DNA from: Lepas anatifera
Taxonomy: Eukaryota; Arthropoda; Thecostraca; Lepadidae
Length of the DNA stretch: 64,000 nucleotides
Reading direction: 5' to 3'
Assembly: GCA_034440635.1 (NCBI GenBank)
Contig: JAOTON010000773.1
Coordinates: 1,113,501-1,177,500, forward strand
Both the position numbers and the translations under genes were made by a program. Positions 11,667-22,272 of this stretch are shown here, piece by piece. Numbering within the stretch: position 1 is the stretch's first letter; every line of letters begins with the position of its first letter. The notes under the pieces are model-generated. The model was not told the DNA's origin. It saw only the letters and a program-made list of their open reading frames with translations, and searched no databases.

Positions 11667-11822
11667 CAGTAACGGATCCAGAACTTCATTTGGAAGGACG
11701 GGGATAAGGAGCTCGAACCTCCCTGTCATTGCCCCGGAACAGCCTCCGGCTATGCATTAACTATAGGCACTGGTATTTCGGGGGATTTGAGCCCACCTAG
11801 CCCCCTCTTCTATCCGTCACTG
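11667..11822 (+). mobile_element. hAT-type MITE, family B copy 1
   Basis: 156 bp from CAGTAACGGATCCAG to TATCCGTCACTG. Flanks ATGACGGA and ATGAAGAA match at 6 of 8. The interior contains the family B marker GCATTAACTATAG, shared with the copies at 17351, 18384 and 21883. Confidence 0.82.
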
Positions 11823-11830
11823 ATGAAGAA

Positions 11831-13325
11831 TGATGACTATATTCGCCTAATGTTTTTGGCCGTGCCTTAAATAGCATTTAAACACTTTTTTCTGTCGATT
11901 TGAAATGCTCACACGGATATTACTAAGATTGAATCACCACGGACCCTGGCCTCATAATACGGTAAAAATTGGATAATAAGAATATTGTATAGCCATAACC
12001 CAGCTTCGAGAATGGAACACATTTCAACTCTTGGACAAAATAGTGATGCATCTTCTGTATTTGTCCGAGATTGATCGGACCTAAACTACTTGTGAACCTC
12101 GAACGCCAAGCGGAGTAATCAGCTGTAACGTTCAGAAATCGTCAGCACAGACAGTCAGTGGTATGACCCCACAAAGACGAGCCTTGATACTCCTTTGTTG
12201 CGTACAGTGACGCCCCAATTACCAACAGCCAGAGGTGTCAGAATCTATAAACCGGGTTACAGCCAGTCACCCTTCTCGTCTATAGTCTCTTTTCGACGAG
12301 GTTAATGATGGATGCGGCATGGACCATCAACACTAGGATGACATTATTCTTCCTCATTAGTTAGTAAACCAGTTGTATGGAGACCGGTGTTTCCTGCAGC
12401 AGCTTCAGCGCTGCCAAAAGCTTGCTTCGTGTGACCGTTTGACCTGTAGTTGACCCGGAGACCTCTTCCACCACTGACACTATAACCCAGTAGCAGAGCA
12501 TGGTCTGCGGTTCTGCCTTCTGCCCTTCGCTCGAGTTTGTTTCTCCATCACCAACTGACATAGTTCAGCTGTATATGAAGCAAAGACGTGGGCCAATCAT
12601 GTTGGCTCGTCAATAAGACTAAGCCAGGTACAGGGTCTTCATATGGGCTGATGTTTCTAATATTCAGAATAAATGACCTTGGGGGCGTGTGTTCGAAAGT
12701 GTCAACACAAAGTTGTAGTGTACAGCTGACACAAACTGGGAAATTGGTGGAATTCCCGGGCGTTTCATTTTTCCCAGAGCTCAGAATCACTACAAAAAAA
12801 TCGATTTAAAAATCTGCGAAGATCTCTGTCTAATCATCAGCGTAGTTTCTTCTCCGACTGGCTTCGCTCGCTTGTTCCAGTAAAAATGTCATGGCGTCTG
12901 GTTCCAGTACCGTCAGTCTTAGCTTCAACTTTGAGCTCGTACGTAGCTAACTGATGTCACTGATTTTCTTAAATTGACAAGGGCAGCGTCAGTCACAATG
13001 CAATTACCAAATTATTCACCTCTCTCCTGTAGTTATCTCCTTTCTCTCAAAGTCGTTCTTTAAGTAGCCTAGGCTTTACCAAAAGCCACCGGGCTTGGTC
13101 GAGGTGCCCTGGAAGGACAGCGGGACTGTGCCTCGCGAAAGCCGGCTGTGTTTGTGTGCTGCTCTCTGGTTTCCAGCGTTGACGTAGCCGCATACATACG
13201 TGCTCTCCGGCCAAGCACGGCACCTGTGCGCGACCACGTGACCTGTCCAAAGTCAACACGCCGCGTGTCACGTGACCGCGGCGGAATAAACAGCAGTCAA
13301 AAGTAGGGAGGGCAAAGGTGATTGT
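11831..13325. other. Unannotated spacer
   Basis: No repeat family or splice-supported frame found. The minus-strand open frame at 12548-12790 has no splice or start context worth calling. Confidence 0.4.
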
Positions 13326-13433
<108 letters not shown>

Positions 13434-13783
13434 GATGAACATGTGTGCATCTGCAAATGTAGATTTCTGAAGGCCCACTCACATTTGACGGAATCTGCGG
13501 ACAGAATAGGCCGACATTTTTTTCGATAATCTCGCCGCGTGCTTTTGTGAATTCGACCAGCCGTCTTAGCAGCGTCTGCCAAAATACACACGTGACAGAA
13601 TCTTGACAGATTTTGCCAGGTGTGAATCGGCCGTTTAAGTGAAATCATGCTTACTCGTACTCAGTCTTCCAGAAAGAATATATTTTCGCATGCATTCAAA
13701 CTTGCAGTTGTTTGCATTCTCAATGGCCTCAGGTCAAATTCTGAGGACTGTCTCCCCTCCCCCTTTGGGTAGCTGCGATTTGC

Positions 13784-13975
13784 GATTGGCGGATCCAGGA
13801 GCAGTTTTTGGAGGGGGCCAAACCAACGTTTTTAGGGGGCTAAATTGACGAAAAAATCGCAAAAATGACATTTAAGTAAAACCGCTAAAATTTGATCCTT
13901 TTGGGGGCCAAAATTTACTAGTTTAGGTTTTGGGTGGGGCCACTGCCCCTTTAGCCCCCCTTGGATTCGCCAGTG
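13784..13975 (+). mobile_element. hAT-type MITE, family E copy 1
   Basis: 192 bp between GATTGGCGGATCCAGG and CTTGGATTCGCCAGTG. Its interior (GGGGGCCAAACCAACG, then TTAGGGGGCTAAATTG and an AAAAATCGC core) is the reverse complement of the copy at 26150. No clear target duplication survives. Confidence 0.75.
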
Positions 13976-13983
13976 CCGGTACG

Positions 13984-14477
13984 TAAGCTAACAGGGCCGA
14001 GATCTACCAGAGGAGGCCGGCGATGGAGCACGGCTGCCAGAGGTGTTTGTTTGTCTGACGCTTCCTGTCACAGAGGGGCGCCCCAAGCGAGACCGCCGGG
14101 CACCCAATTAGCACTGGAAGGAAATTGTCGGAAACTATAGCCTCGAAACTTGACGTTGTAGGAGCTTACAAAATGGATGGGCCTGAATGACGCTATGTGT
14201 TTCGGCTGTGTCCTAATTGCGCGGTGGACACTATGTGACCACACTGGTTGGCGCGCGTCTAAACCGAAGTAACAAACACTTGTGCACAAGTAAAATTGGC
14301 ACAACATGTTTTTTGCGTCTTATCTAATGTACCATGTCCCAAAGTCGATCGGCCCACCATATTGATCCCGTTAAAAATGTTTAACACTGTGCGGATATAG
14401 GTATCGTATCGTAGGTATAGGTATCTAGCCTATTTCGACACGACTCCGGTACGTTGCTTCCGAATTAGAAGTATATA
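13984..14477. other. Unannotated spacer
   Basis: No feature was recognised; the GTATCGTATCGTAGGTATAG stretch near 14400 is a short local repeat. Confidence 0.4.
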
Positions 14478-14660
14478 ACTATTGGGGCTTTAACGACGTG
14501 CCGACTGCCAAGGTTATACAGGGTTGCCAACTCTTCCCCTGTTGGGAGGGATTTGGGGGATCAGATCGACTTATCCAGAGGCTCTGCCAGGACTCGAACC
14601 CAGGACCTGTGGCGCAGGGGACATTTCATGGGTCCTATCCGCTGAGCCACCCATCCCCCG
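14478..14660 (-). mobile_element. tRNA-derived SINE, family A copy 2
   Basis: Same order as the copy at 4050: A-box-like GTGGCTCAGCGGATAG, B box GGGTTCGAGTCC, then body with GATCTGATCCCCCAAATCC, CCCAACAGGGG and CCTTGGCAGTCGGC. The anticodon region has an insertion relative to copy 1. Confidence 0.82.
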
Positions 14661-14661
14661 C

Positions 14662-15418
14662 GCTGCTCCCGAATAATAATGATTGATTGAGGTTCTGTTT
14701 AGATATTACACTACAACCAAAGCTCGTTGTGAGCTTTTGATCCGTTTTAATCTGGTGAAGAAACATATGGACGGGAAGAGCTGCGCTAAACAAGTATAAA
14801 GAATGTTGCCGGAAATATATTAGTAAATTTGTCGGGCGTCTGGTTGGCTTAATAGGTAACAAATGATGGAACTACTTTGAGTTCCCTATGCTTGCCTGCC
14901 CACGCTCTTCTCTGCTCACGGCATCCCGACTGCTCAATATCTGCAGTGTGCGCTGTCACACAGCTCTATATACCGGGTGAATACAATGCCGCCCCGTACC
15001 TGTGTTTCAGACGGTGATGAAATCATTGCCGGCAGGCACCGCTGTTTACAAGGCATTCTCTCGCGTTGTCTCGCGTTGTCTCGCTCTGTTCGCGGGTGGT
15101 CTCGCTGCAGGATGAATCGTGTCGTGGTGTTCCGCTGTCAGGGCGGGGTGCAAGCGTTTGTTTCGACGTTGTGCGTGAGACCACCCCAGGGTGGTAAGGA
15201 CGTGGGAACAGGTGTCAGCCGGTGTCAGATTCGACGCAAATGGGCTGTGCAAGCTCTGCGTTCGAGTGATTTGGAACCATACAGATGTATTTCAGACACA
15301 GAAAACGAGGTGCATCGACAGCTTAGGTACGGCGTGGTAAGGCCTGGTATGTAACACATTTGCATGTGTTGTGACTTGTAATTGGAATTTTGTATTGTAT
15401 CCTCTTTTCCCCGAACAG
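14662..15418. other. Unannotated; local CTCGCGTTGT duplication
   Basis: The decamer TCTCGCGTTG is repeated twice at 15059-15078. The 125-codon plus-strand frame over 14977-15354 has no supported splice boundaries. 15360-15418 is the pyrimidine-rich lead-in to the acceptor used in the next entry. Confidence 0.3.
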
Positions 15419-15512
15419 TTATGTGAAGTCACCGGATTGCGGGTAGAAAAACGTACCTACCGGCCGCAAGTATCTAAAGTTAGCATAATGGGAAAATGTC
15501 ACCAGGTGGTTG
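15419..15512 (+). CDS. Candidate internal exon 1 of a four-exon model
   Basis: Strong acceptor CCTCTTTTCCCCGAACAG ends at 15418. The frame opens in phase 0 (LCEVTGLRVEKRTYRPQVSK, then VSIMGKCHQVV) and leaves in phase 1 at the donor GTTG|GTAACA after 15512. That phase fits the acceptor of the candidate exon at 17644. The frame stays open further, to the MITE at 15649, so the donor is a choice (CCAG|GTGGTT at 15505 is an alternative). No family is recognised. All evidence is splice context, frame and phase. Confidence 0.27.
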
Positions 15513-15648
15513 GTAACATGATTCCCTGTATATATCTCAAAGGAACGATGGCTGAAATTTCCTGTCACACAGACAATACAACCGTTCTTAATGCTTTTAG
15601 CCGCGTCCTTGGTTTCGTGCTGAATGCTGCTCGCTACATCAGGCCTGC

Positions 15649-15801
15649 CAGGGGCGGACGCGGGAGCGCCATTGGAGGGGAGGGCAACTCGAGAGAAATC
15701 ATAAAGTTTTTTTTTAGAAAATCGGCCAAAATTTCGCCATTCTTGGGGGCATGGTCCCCTCCCCCCCAGTGAGGCCTGGGCATGGTCTGCGTCCGCCAGT
15801 G
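15649..15801 (+). mobile_element. hAT-type MITE, family C copy 2
   Basis: 153 bp from CAGGGGCGGACGCGGG to GTCTGCGTCCGCCAGTG. Flanks AGGCCTGC (15641) and AGGCCCGC (15802) match at 7 of 8. Its core AAAATTTCGCCATT is shared with 24205. The 241-codon minus-strand frame at 15419-16144 runs through this element and is not a gene. Confidence 0.88.
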
Positions 15802-15809
15802 AGGCCCGC

Positions 15810-16833
15810 TCGGCCGTCTGGAGGCATTTCCACGCCAGAGCCTGCGATGACGCTTTGATCCTACGCTGAGGCTGGTTATTTGAACTGTCCAGTCTTAAGG
15901 CGCCACCTAAAGTCTCCAAATACCAACCGTCATCGCACAACAATCCTCTAATCTGGCAACAATGACGTGCATTAGTGAAAAAGAGAAAATTGGGAAAAGC
16001 GTGCCGTCCCCTGAATGAGTCGGTGACTGTCCTGCCTGATTTTCTGAAGGATTCTTCTGGAATGAAGCTTGCCTGTAAATTGTCAAGTCCGCAGATGGAT
16101 GAACTTGGTCCGGGTAGCGTGGTGGATAGTGGAATTTTATACAAACCACGTTATTTTATTTCGTTAGTCACCTTCGAAAGTGCCATTAAATCATTGCCAT
16201 TATTGAAACAAATTGGTTTGAGAGTGTAGGCTAATGTGTCCGACATGTCGGCGCCTCCTTTAACACCGCCACCAGCTGTGGCCTAAATAGATGTGACCTT
16301 AGCTACTGTGACCGCAGGGCAAAGAGCGCGAGCATGTGGTGTCTTCTCATCACGGGCAAGGGTCGTAAAACAACCGCGACATTTCATCGGGAGCAGGTCA
16401 AGGCACCGCAGCTTGGTGGAGCCGATAATGTACCGGCTGTCAGAGCCATCTATCGGGAGGTTTAGCAACGATTACAGACAAAATTTTTAGCAGACGGGGG
16501 AAGAGGTTGGCTTTTAATCTAGCCGGCAGAAGCAGGCAATTTTAGCGACAACAGAGACGCGGGCTATATCAGACAGACAAACAAACAGACATATTGGTCC
16601 CAATTCACCATATCTTACCATAATATAGACGAAGGTGATTGGTACAGAATTGCACTTAATACAGTTACCTATGCATGGCACCTTTCGCTCAATTAATACA
16701 CATGTCTTTCCGCCGAGGACGTGCACTGGTGATAGAGAGAAAACTAGGAAAAGGCGTGACATTCCCGGAATCATTCGGTGGTTGCTCTTGTTCGCATTTC
16801 CGCCAGTTTCAGTCATGGATTTTGTGTCTTTTT
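15810..16833. other. Unannotated spacer
   Basis: No repeat family member or splice-supported frame was seen. Confidence 0.4.
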
Positions 16834-17125
16834 CAGGGCGGACGCAGACCCGAGTTTTGGGGCCAAACCCATGTCTGCCTCTCCTCCAGGGGTGAGGCAA
16901 ATATTTTTACTCTACAGACCTAGTGTAAACACCTTTTTAGTGCTGAGAGACCTAGTATTAGCTATTTCTCCAGTGCATGGTCGCTCTCCGGGGAGGAATA
17001 TTTTTGCTCTACAGACCTAGTGTAAACACCTTTTTCAAAAATTTCCGGCGTTTGGGGGCCAAAGATATGTTGGCCCCCCTCCAACGCTTTGGGGGCCATG
17101 CCGCAATCCCCCTGCTCCGCCAATA
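16834..17125 (-). mobile_element. hAT-type MITE, family D copy 2, internally duplicated
   Basis: 292 bp starting CAGGGCGGACGCAGACC. The family D block CTCTACAGACCTAGTGTAAA is present twice (near 16911 and 17009), so part of the interior is duplicated relative to the copy at 7427. The distal end is diverged (CTCCGCCAATA) and the flanks are T-rich, so the target duplication is unclear. Confidence 0.75.
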
Positions 17126-17350
17126 TCTTTCTTCCTCATTTCAGCATCTATTTCCTCATTTTTTTCGTTTTGTTAAATCATTCCATTGTCACGTTTCACT
17201 CATTTAAAAGTTTGTTTTTATGTTTCCGTAACCTTCATGATCATCTCCATTCAGTGAACTCTTACTTGTACGCAGTACACATGACAGAAACCGACGAATT
17301 CACGTGGTTGATAGTAAGGCAATCCCAACAAAGACCAGAGGGCCAAGGAG

Positions 17351-17509
17351 CAGCAGCGCATACAAGGGGGGGCTAGAGAGTCTTAAGCCCCCCCCCGAAA
17401 TTTCAGAGTGCCTATAGTTAATGAATAACCGGAGGCTGTTCTGAGGTAATGGAGGGGAGGCTCGAGTCGCTAACCCCCTCCCCGAAATATTGTCCTGGAT
17501 CCGCCACTG
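17351..17509 (-). mobile_element. hAT-type MITE, family B copy 2
   Basis: 159 bp, CAGCAGCGCATACAAGG to TCCTGGATCCGCCACTG, reverse orientation to copy 1. Carries CTATAGTTAATGAAT, the family B marker. The flanks no longer match well. Confidence 0.8.
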
Positions 17510-17643
17510 ACCGGGATTCCCGTGGAACAGAGCAGCGCGTGTGTGGGTAACTTCCGTATCATGGTAAATCATGTGCTTTAAGTAAATTTGATACGCGTTG
17601 TTGTTGATGTCGATGCTCAGAACTTGTCTGATTTTTTTCGTAG

Positions 17644-17783
17644 GCCGCTGTTTCTTAACTCGGCAGATCCGGTCCGCCACACAGATAATTCCTCAGTATG
17701 TTTTTCCTATTGGGGCCTTCGTGATGTGCAGAAGAAATCTCACTCATGCCACAGAGGAGCCAACTAAAGAAGATGCAGTTGCG
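17644..17783 (+). CDS. Candidate internal exon 2 of a four-exon model
   Basis: Bounded by the acceptor CTGATTTTTTTCGTAG (to 17643) and the consensus donor GCG|GTAAGT after 17783. Of the three frames only one is open across all 140 bp; it enters in phase 1 and exits in phase 0. It reads RCFLTRQIRSATQIIPQYVF followed by PIGAFVMCRRNLTHATEEPT and KEDAVA. The open frame spans a region free of MITEs, which begin 135 bp upstream. Both splice sites are strong and the exon size is typical. Family not recognised. Confidence 0.4.
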
Positions 17784-18383
17784 GTAAGTGATGGCTAAAG
17801 CCTGGGTTGAATCTCACTGCAAACACTGGATGCAGCGGTCGAACCTCAGTAGGAACGCAATATTACGAAATTAAATCTAGATGTGCGTTGTTTTCCCAGC
17901 ATGCTATTAATCATAGATGATTTTATTTGAAAGTGTGTTGAGTCGAGCGAGATAAGTGCGCCAGTTCTCGTCAAGATGGAGAGAATGGAGATCGTGCGTG
18001 CTTGATGGCCATAGAGCGAGGATGTAATTACGGACAGTGCAAAGATAGGCGGACTCGATAAATTTTACTGCCCTGCTGTCCCTGGTTTGTTCCCAGCATC
18101 GGTGCGATGCATTTTCAGGGTCGGGTGGAGCATCGGAAGGAACCGATTGAAAATCTGTGGAGGTTTCTCTTTCTTTAACAAACCAAATCTGAGATTCGAT
18201 GAGAAATATTTTGGTGGTGACGATTAGGATTTTATCGAGATATGGCTGGATTGGGGCACAATGGCACCAACAACAGTAACAGCAAAGTTTGTTTTGGAAT
18301 CAGAACATTGTTGGCTCGTGGTGTTAGACCAGACAGGGTTTGCCACTACAAGTGAACCGAATAAGCTTGATATGTCAAAGATG

Positions 18384-18537
18384 CGGTGGTGGATCCAGGA
18401 CAACATTGCAGGGGGCTAGGGGCTCGAGCTTTCTCTGCCATTGTCTCGGGACAGCCTCCAGCTATGCATTAACTATAGAAACTCCGACATTTCGGGGGGC
18501 TTGAGCCCCCTAGCTCCTCCCCTTGTATCCGCCACTG
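18384..18537 (+). mobile_element. hAT-type MITE, family B copy 3 (exact 8-bp TSD)
   Basis: 154 bp, CGGTGGTGGATCCAGG to TTGTATCCGCCACTG. Flanked by CAAAGATG at 18376-18383 and 18538-18545, an exact duplication. This is the best reference copy of family B. It lies in the putative intron between the candidate exons at 17644 and 19867. Confidence 0.94.
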
Positions 18538-18545
18538 CAAAGATG

Positions 18546-19479
18546 GGTCGCTTACTTACAAAGAAAAGGCAAATGACGTTTGGAAAGCACTGCATATCTC
18601 TCTCTGCCATTACTATGATGTTTTTTTGCCACTAGGTTTATTACCGTATTCTGAGAAGTCCCGACTCTACTGGTAAATAAGGACCCGTATTGTCCGTCCC
18701 TTACCACTCCGGTAATTTCCGGTCTCTGGCAGAAGCTCATCAATCCACCGCTCTCACAACTGTACCGTGACCTTTCCATGGAGGTATTATACCAATATAC
18801 AATCCGTGGGCTCATATAAATGTCTGGCGGGGGCGTCAGACCTTAGAGACATCAATACTGATGGACACATCAAATATATTGTGAGGCCTATGTGAGAAGG
18901 CGCCGCCTTATTCTAATGCGTTAAAAAGGTGGACCACCAACCAGTCTGAGCATCATCCAAATCATTGCTCCAGTCTTAGTGTTAGTTTTGTCAATCCAAC
19001 TAATCCTGACTTCCGGGACCCGCCATTGTGAAACGTTATTTGACATTGGCTGTGGCCTTTGTCGTGAGTCATTAAACTTTGATTGTTATGTGAACGTAAA
19101 GTCAGCCCTTTCTTCCTCCCAAGGTGCAAGCTCAAATGTTTAACCTTATCTGTCTTATTACCTGAACCGGCCTTTATGTTCTCGTAGAATTTTATGTCGG
19201 TATCGCGTGTCCAGCTCGCGGAGCTGCCGCTCGAAATCTGAACTATCTCACATGAGCGTGGAGGATAAATGAAGGACAGAATAGACCGTCCGTTGGCACG
19301 CCCTGGAAATCTGATGCTGACCGGAGGCAGGGGCGTGGATTTTCGGAAAATAGTTCGGGGTGCCTAAATCTGAAACGGTTTCAATTACGACCAGAAGGAA
19401 AAAGGCCCCGTGTTTATATATATATGAACGGCGGTCTTCCTGCTGTAACATGTACATGTCACTTAGGTGTCTTTTGGGC

Positions 19480-19481
<2 letters not shown>
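18546..19481. other. Unannotated, possible intron
   Basis: No repeat or coding signal was recognised. If the four-exon model is right, this is intron. Confidence 0.35.

Positions 19482-19521
<40 letters not shown>
19482..19521 (+). repeat. (AG)n microsatellite
   Basis: Twenty AG dinucleotides without interruption. Confidence 0.97.
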
Positions 19522-19524
<3 letters not shown>

Positions 19525-19646
19525 AAAATTATTTGTACCTCCAGCAATGTTACTTCAATATTTCCGTTGTATTTTTGCAACTCATTCACTTTTATATATA
19601 TTATGTGATATTTTATATTATGTGATATCTGTCTGTCTTTCTTTTG

Positions 19647-19667
19647 TTTTTTTTTTTTTTTTTTTTT
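19647..19667 (+). repeat. Poly-T run
   Basis: About 20 T residues ending in GCGG; no poly-A-tailed element was recognised next to it. Confidence 0.9.
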
Positions 19668-19705
19668 GCGGCTCCTGGTTCTGGTTGTGGCATTATTATT
19701 GTTTC

Positions 19706-19755
19706 TGTCTCTCTGTCTCTCTGTCTCTCTGTCTCTCTGTCTCTCTGTCTCTCTG

Positions 19756-19831
<76 letters not shown>
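19706..19831 (+). repeat. Compound (TCTCTG)n(CT)n microsatellite
   Basis: TCTCTG hexamers change into a pure CT tract with two TTT interruptions. It ends about 35 bp before the acceptor of the candidate exon at 19867 and would form most of its pyrimidine-rich upstream region. Confidence 0.95.
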
Positions 19832-19833
<2 letters not shown>

Positions 19834-19866
19834 GAGATGTGACCCCCTCTCCTTCTGTTGTTTCAG

Positions 19867-19978
19867 TGTTCGACCGAGTCTGGTACGCCCTCGCAGCCGG
19901 CACAGCCTCCCCCTCAGGAGGAGTCCCTGAGATCGCCTCTGCCGGAGACTGCTCAGCAGCCACGGCGCTCGCATAATG
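19867..19978 (+). CDS. Candidate internal exon 3 of a four-exon model, proline/glutamine-rich
   Basis: Acceptor CTCCTTCTGTTGTTTCAG ends at 19866 and the donor AATG|GTGAGT follows 19978; both are close to consensus. Only one frame is open (the other two meet stops). It enters in phase 0, matching the exit of the exon at 17644, and leaves in phase 1. The 37 codons read CSTESGTPSQPAQPPPQEES, LRSPLPETAQ and QPRRSHN: a disordered, Pro/Gln/Ser-rich linker of the kind found in cytoplasmic or nuclear regulatory proteins. Codon choice is GC-rich, unlike the flanking AT-rich introns. No family assigned. Confidence 0.45.
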
Positions 19979-20225
19979 GTGAGTCTCACGCAGTAATGTA
20001 TACATCTGAGTGCCGAAGATCAATGTTCCCAGTCTTGTAGCTCAACTTTGATCCGATGGCTCCCTGGTTAGGTCGGGCAAATGTGGTAATGCGGCACATG
20101 CTGAATAATCCACTTCAAAATAAACCTGATTACCTCCCGTTTGATGCGGACTCTCTGGTTTTACCGCTTCTACAAGTAGATAAGTATTATTGCACCTAAA
20201 TAGTTATGCATATTATAATTCCGAG

Positions 20226-20408
20226 CAGGGCGCCGCCACGGAATTTTCGCAGGGAGGGACAGGCCCGGGCTGGTGCTGACCGGGGAGGCGAATCTTGAGC
20301 ATATTCGGTAAGTGACAGCATTAATGACCATTGAACCAAAAATTTTTGGGGACGTCCCCTGGTTGGCCAACAGGGGCGCGTCCCCCGTCCCCCGCTTTCG
20401 CGCCCATG
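20226..20408 (+). mobile_element. hAT-type MITE, family F copy 1
   Basis: 183 bp from CAGGGCGCCGCCACGG to GCGCCCATG. Flanks ATTCCGAG and GTTCCGAG match at 7 of 8. The interior (GACCGGGGAGGCGAAT, GCATATTCGGTA, TTGGCCAACAGGGG) is nearly the same as in the copy at 22880. Confidence 0.9.
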
Positions 20409-20620
20409 GTTCCGAGCTTGCCTAGATTTGCTGCCTGGCTTACGAGCCTTTGGAACCTTGGCGAACCTTGGCACGTGCCATTTTTACGGGTTTAGTCGGG
20501 TTTAGCCGGGTTTAGTCGGGCTGTTTTTGAGGTTCAGTGGATGGTCAGTCCTGCTGTGGACAGGCTTCGACGTCTCTGCTAGGGTGGACTATACTTTACT
20601 GCAGCATATCGCCTTAATGG

Positions 20621-20909
20621 CATAGGCGGATCCAGCATTTCCAGTGGGGGGCACATGGTTGGTGGGCGCTATCCAGACCATGGGACACCTTCTTTTTGAG
20701 CGGTAAAACCTATCAAATGGGCGCCAAATCCTTTTGCGGGAGCGCCAAAACTCGCATCTTGACGAGGGGGTGGGGGGAGTTGGGAAGCATCACGTCAGGA
20801 GGCACCATCGATCTTTCAGGGGGTGGGGGTGCCATGACTATTAATGGGGCACTGAGGATCAATCGGGAGGGCAGGAATTGTCCCCATTTGTTCACTGGAT
20901 CCACCTATG
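20621..20909 (+). mobile_element. hAT-type MITE, family A copy 2
   Basis: 289 bp, CATAGGCGGATCCAG to CTGGATCCACCTATG. Flanks CTTAATGG and CTTAATAA match at 6 of 8. Carries the GGCGCCAAATCCTTT family A block and is slightly longer than the 54442 copy. Confidence 0.85.
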
Positions 20910-21000
20910 CTTAATAACAGAATTCGGACTGAATGAATGAAGGCATTCATTTGAGATTTGATTCAATGAGGCATGTTTTTTGAAATCTGACTTGACCCTT

Positions 21001-21467
21001 CAAAGGAATGTGGCACCTTAGTCGAACCCTGGGATTTAGTGTATTTAGGGGTGCTTTTAGCCGAAAATCATGGAACGGTCCATGATTTCTCTGAAAAATG
21101 TACAAATTAGCTCAATATTTTTATTTTTAAACTGCACATCTAGGGTAAAAATAACATATCTGCCTGTGGATGATGTCATGATCTGGCAACCACTGCCATA
21201 TTCAATTCTCTTTTAATAAGCTTCAAGGGCTTCGATTGACTGATACTCACCGTGACGTCAGCATATGTCGTCACACTAACAATTGATAACTGTGGGCTGC
21301 TGCTTAGGGTACATGAGGGGTACATTTCAGGTAGGTTTTAGCTTTTCTCCACGGACAATTTTGAGTTTCAAGACAAATGATATATTGAGTAACGGGTTTT
21401 CTGGCATGCTTTACAACTCGGCTATCTCAGTCAAAATCACGTTATAAAGGTGCCACATTCCCTTTAA
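21001..21467. mobile_element. TIR element with TTAA-like ends, flanked by 22-bp direct repeats
   Basis: The inverted termini are CAAAGGAATGTGGCACCTTA (21001) and the complement AAGGTGCCACATTCCCTTTAA (to 21467). The right end contains TTAA; the left has TTCAA, which would be a decayed TTAA. TTAA targets and AGGG-like starts suggest a Kolobok- or piggyBac-like non-autonomous element. Unusually, an identical 22-bp sequence (TTTGAAATCTGACTTGACCC plus TT) lies just outside both ends, at 20979-21000 and 21477-21498. Confidence 0.65.
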
Positions 21468-21882
21468 TCCTTAAGCTTTGAAATCTGACTTGACCCTTAA
21501 GCACCTGTTGTTTCCCAAACCCTTGGAGGATTCTAAAATTGATGAAGCCTGCATATAGTCTTGCATATATTTTGTGTGTTCAATAGTCGGCCAGACAGAG
21601 TACTAAATTATTTATGCGTGAATTTCATCAGCTAGTTGATACAAGGCGACCGTGGCTGCATATTCTGCCTCGGGTACCAATATTCCCCGGGGGAAATCAC
21701 CCGCTTCCATCCGATCGTGCAAAAGACAAGAATGAGTCCGTCCCTGGATCGCTCCGCTCTCACGATATCCTCGTAAATGGTGAACTCATGAAAGAGCCAA
21801 CATCAATACACCCGCCTCAGGTATCCCATCCCTTGATCATATCAAATAGGTTGCTACAGCTAGCGATCTATACACAGGTGTC

Positions 21883-22264
21883 CAGTGGTGGATACTAGGG
21901 GGGCTAGTGGGGCTCAAGGCCCCTACCCCCTTCCCCCCAGATGTCAGAGTGCCTATAGTTAATGCATAGCAGGATGCTGTTCCGAGGTATTGGTGGACGC
22001 AGGGGGCCATACCGGCCATGCCCCACCCTCAAAGCGCTGGAAGGGGGCCTAACTATCTTTTGGCCTCCCAAAGGCTGGATAATTTTTAAAAAAGGTGTTT
22101 ACACTAGGTCTGTTGAGCCAATAAATCTTAGTCTCCTCCCCAGGAGGAGAGGAAAACATGGATTTGGCCCCCAAAACTCGGTCTGCGTCCCTGTTCTGAG
22201 GCAATGAGAGCGGGAGGCTCGAGACCCTTAGCCACCCCTAATTGAATTGCTGGATTTTCCGCTG
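21883..22264 (-). mobile_element. hAT-type MITE, family B copy 4, interrupted by a family D MITE
   Basis: The outer element runs from CAGTGGTGGATACTAGG to CTGGATTTTCCGCTG and carries GCCTATAGTTAATGCATAG. It is broken at the TGTTCTGAGG position by a complete family D element (next entry). Without the insertion it would be about 170 bp. Its own target duplication has decayed. Confidence 0.82.
21988..22193 (+). mobile_element. hAT-type MITE, family D copy 3, nested
   Basis: 206 bp, TATTGGTGGACGCAGG to GGTCTGCGTCCCTG, with the GGTGTTTACACTAGGTCTGT marker. Flanked by TTCCGAGG (21980-21987) and TTCTGAGG (22194-22201), 7 of 8. The flanks belong to the interrupted family B element, and the uninterrupted family B copy at 17351 has TTCTGAGG once at the same place, so this is a true insertion. 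Confidence 0.9.
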
Positions 22265-22272
22265 TTTGATGT

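Noticed and set aside
15419..16144. 241-codon minus-strand open frame
   Set aside because: It crosses the family C MITE at 15649-15801; the openness is due to the element.
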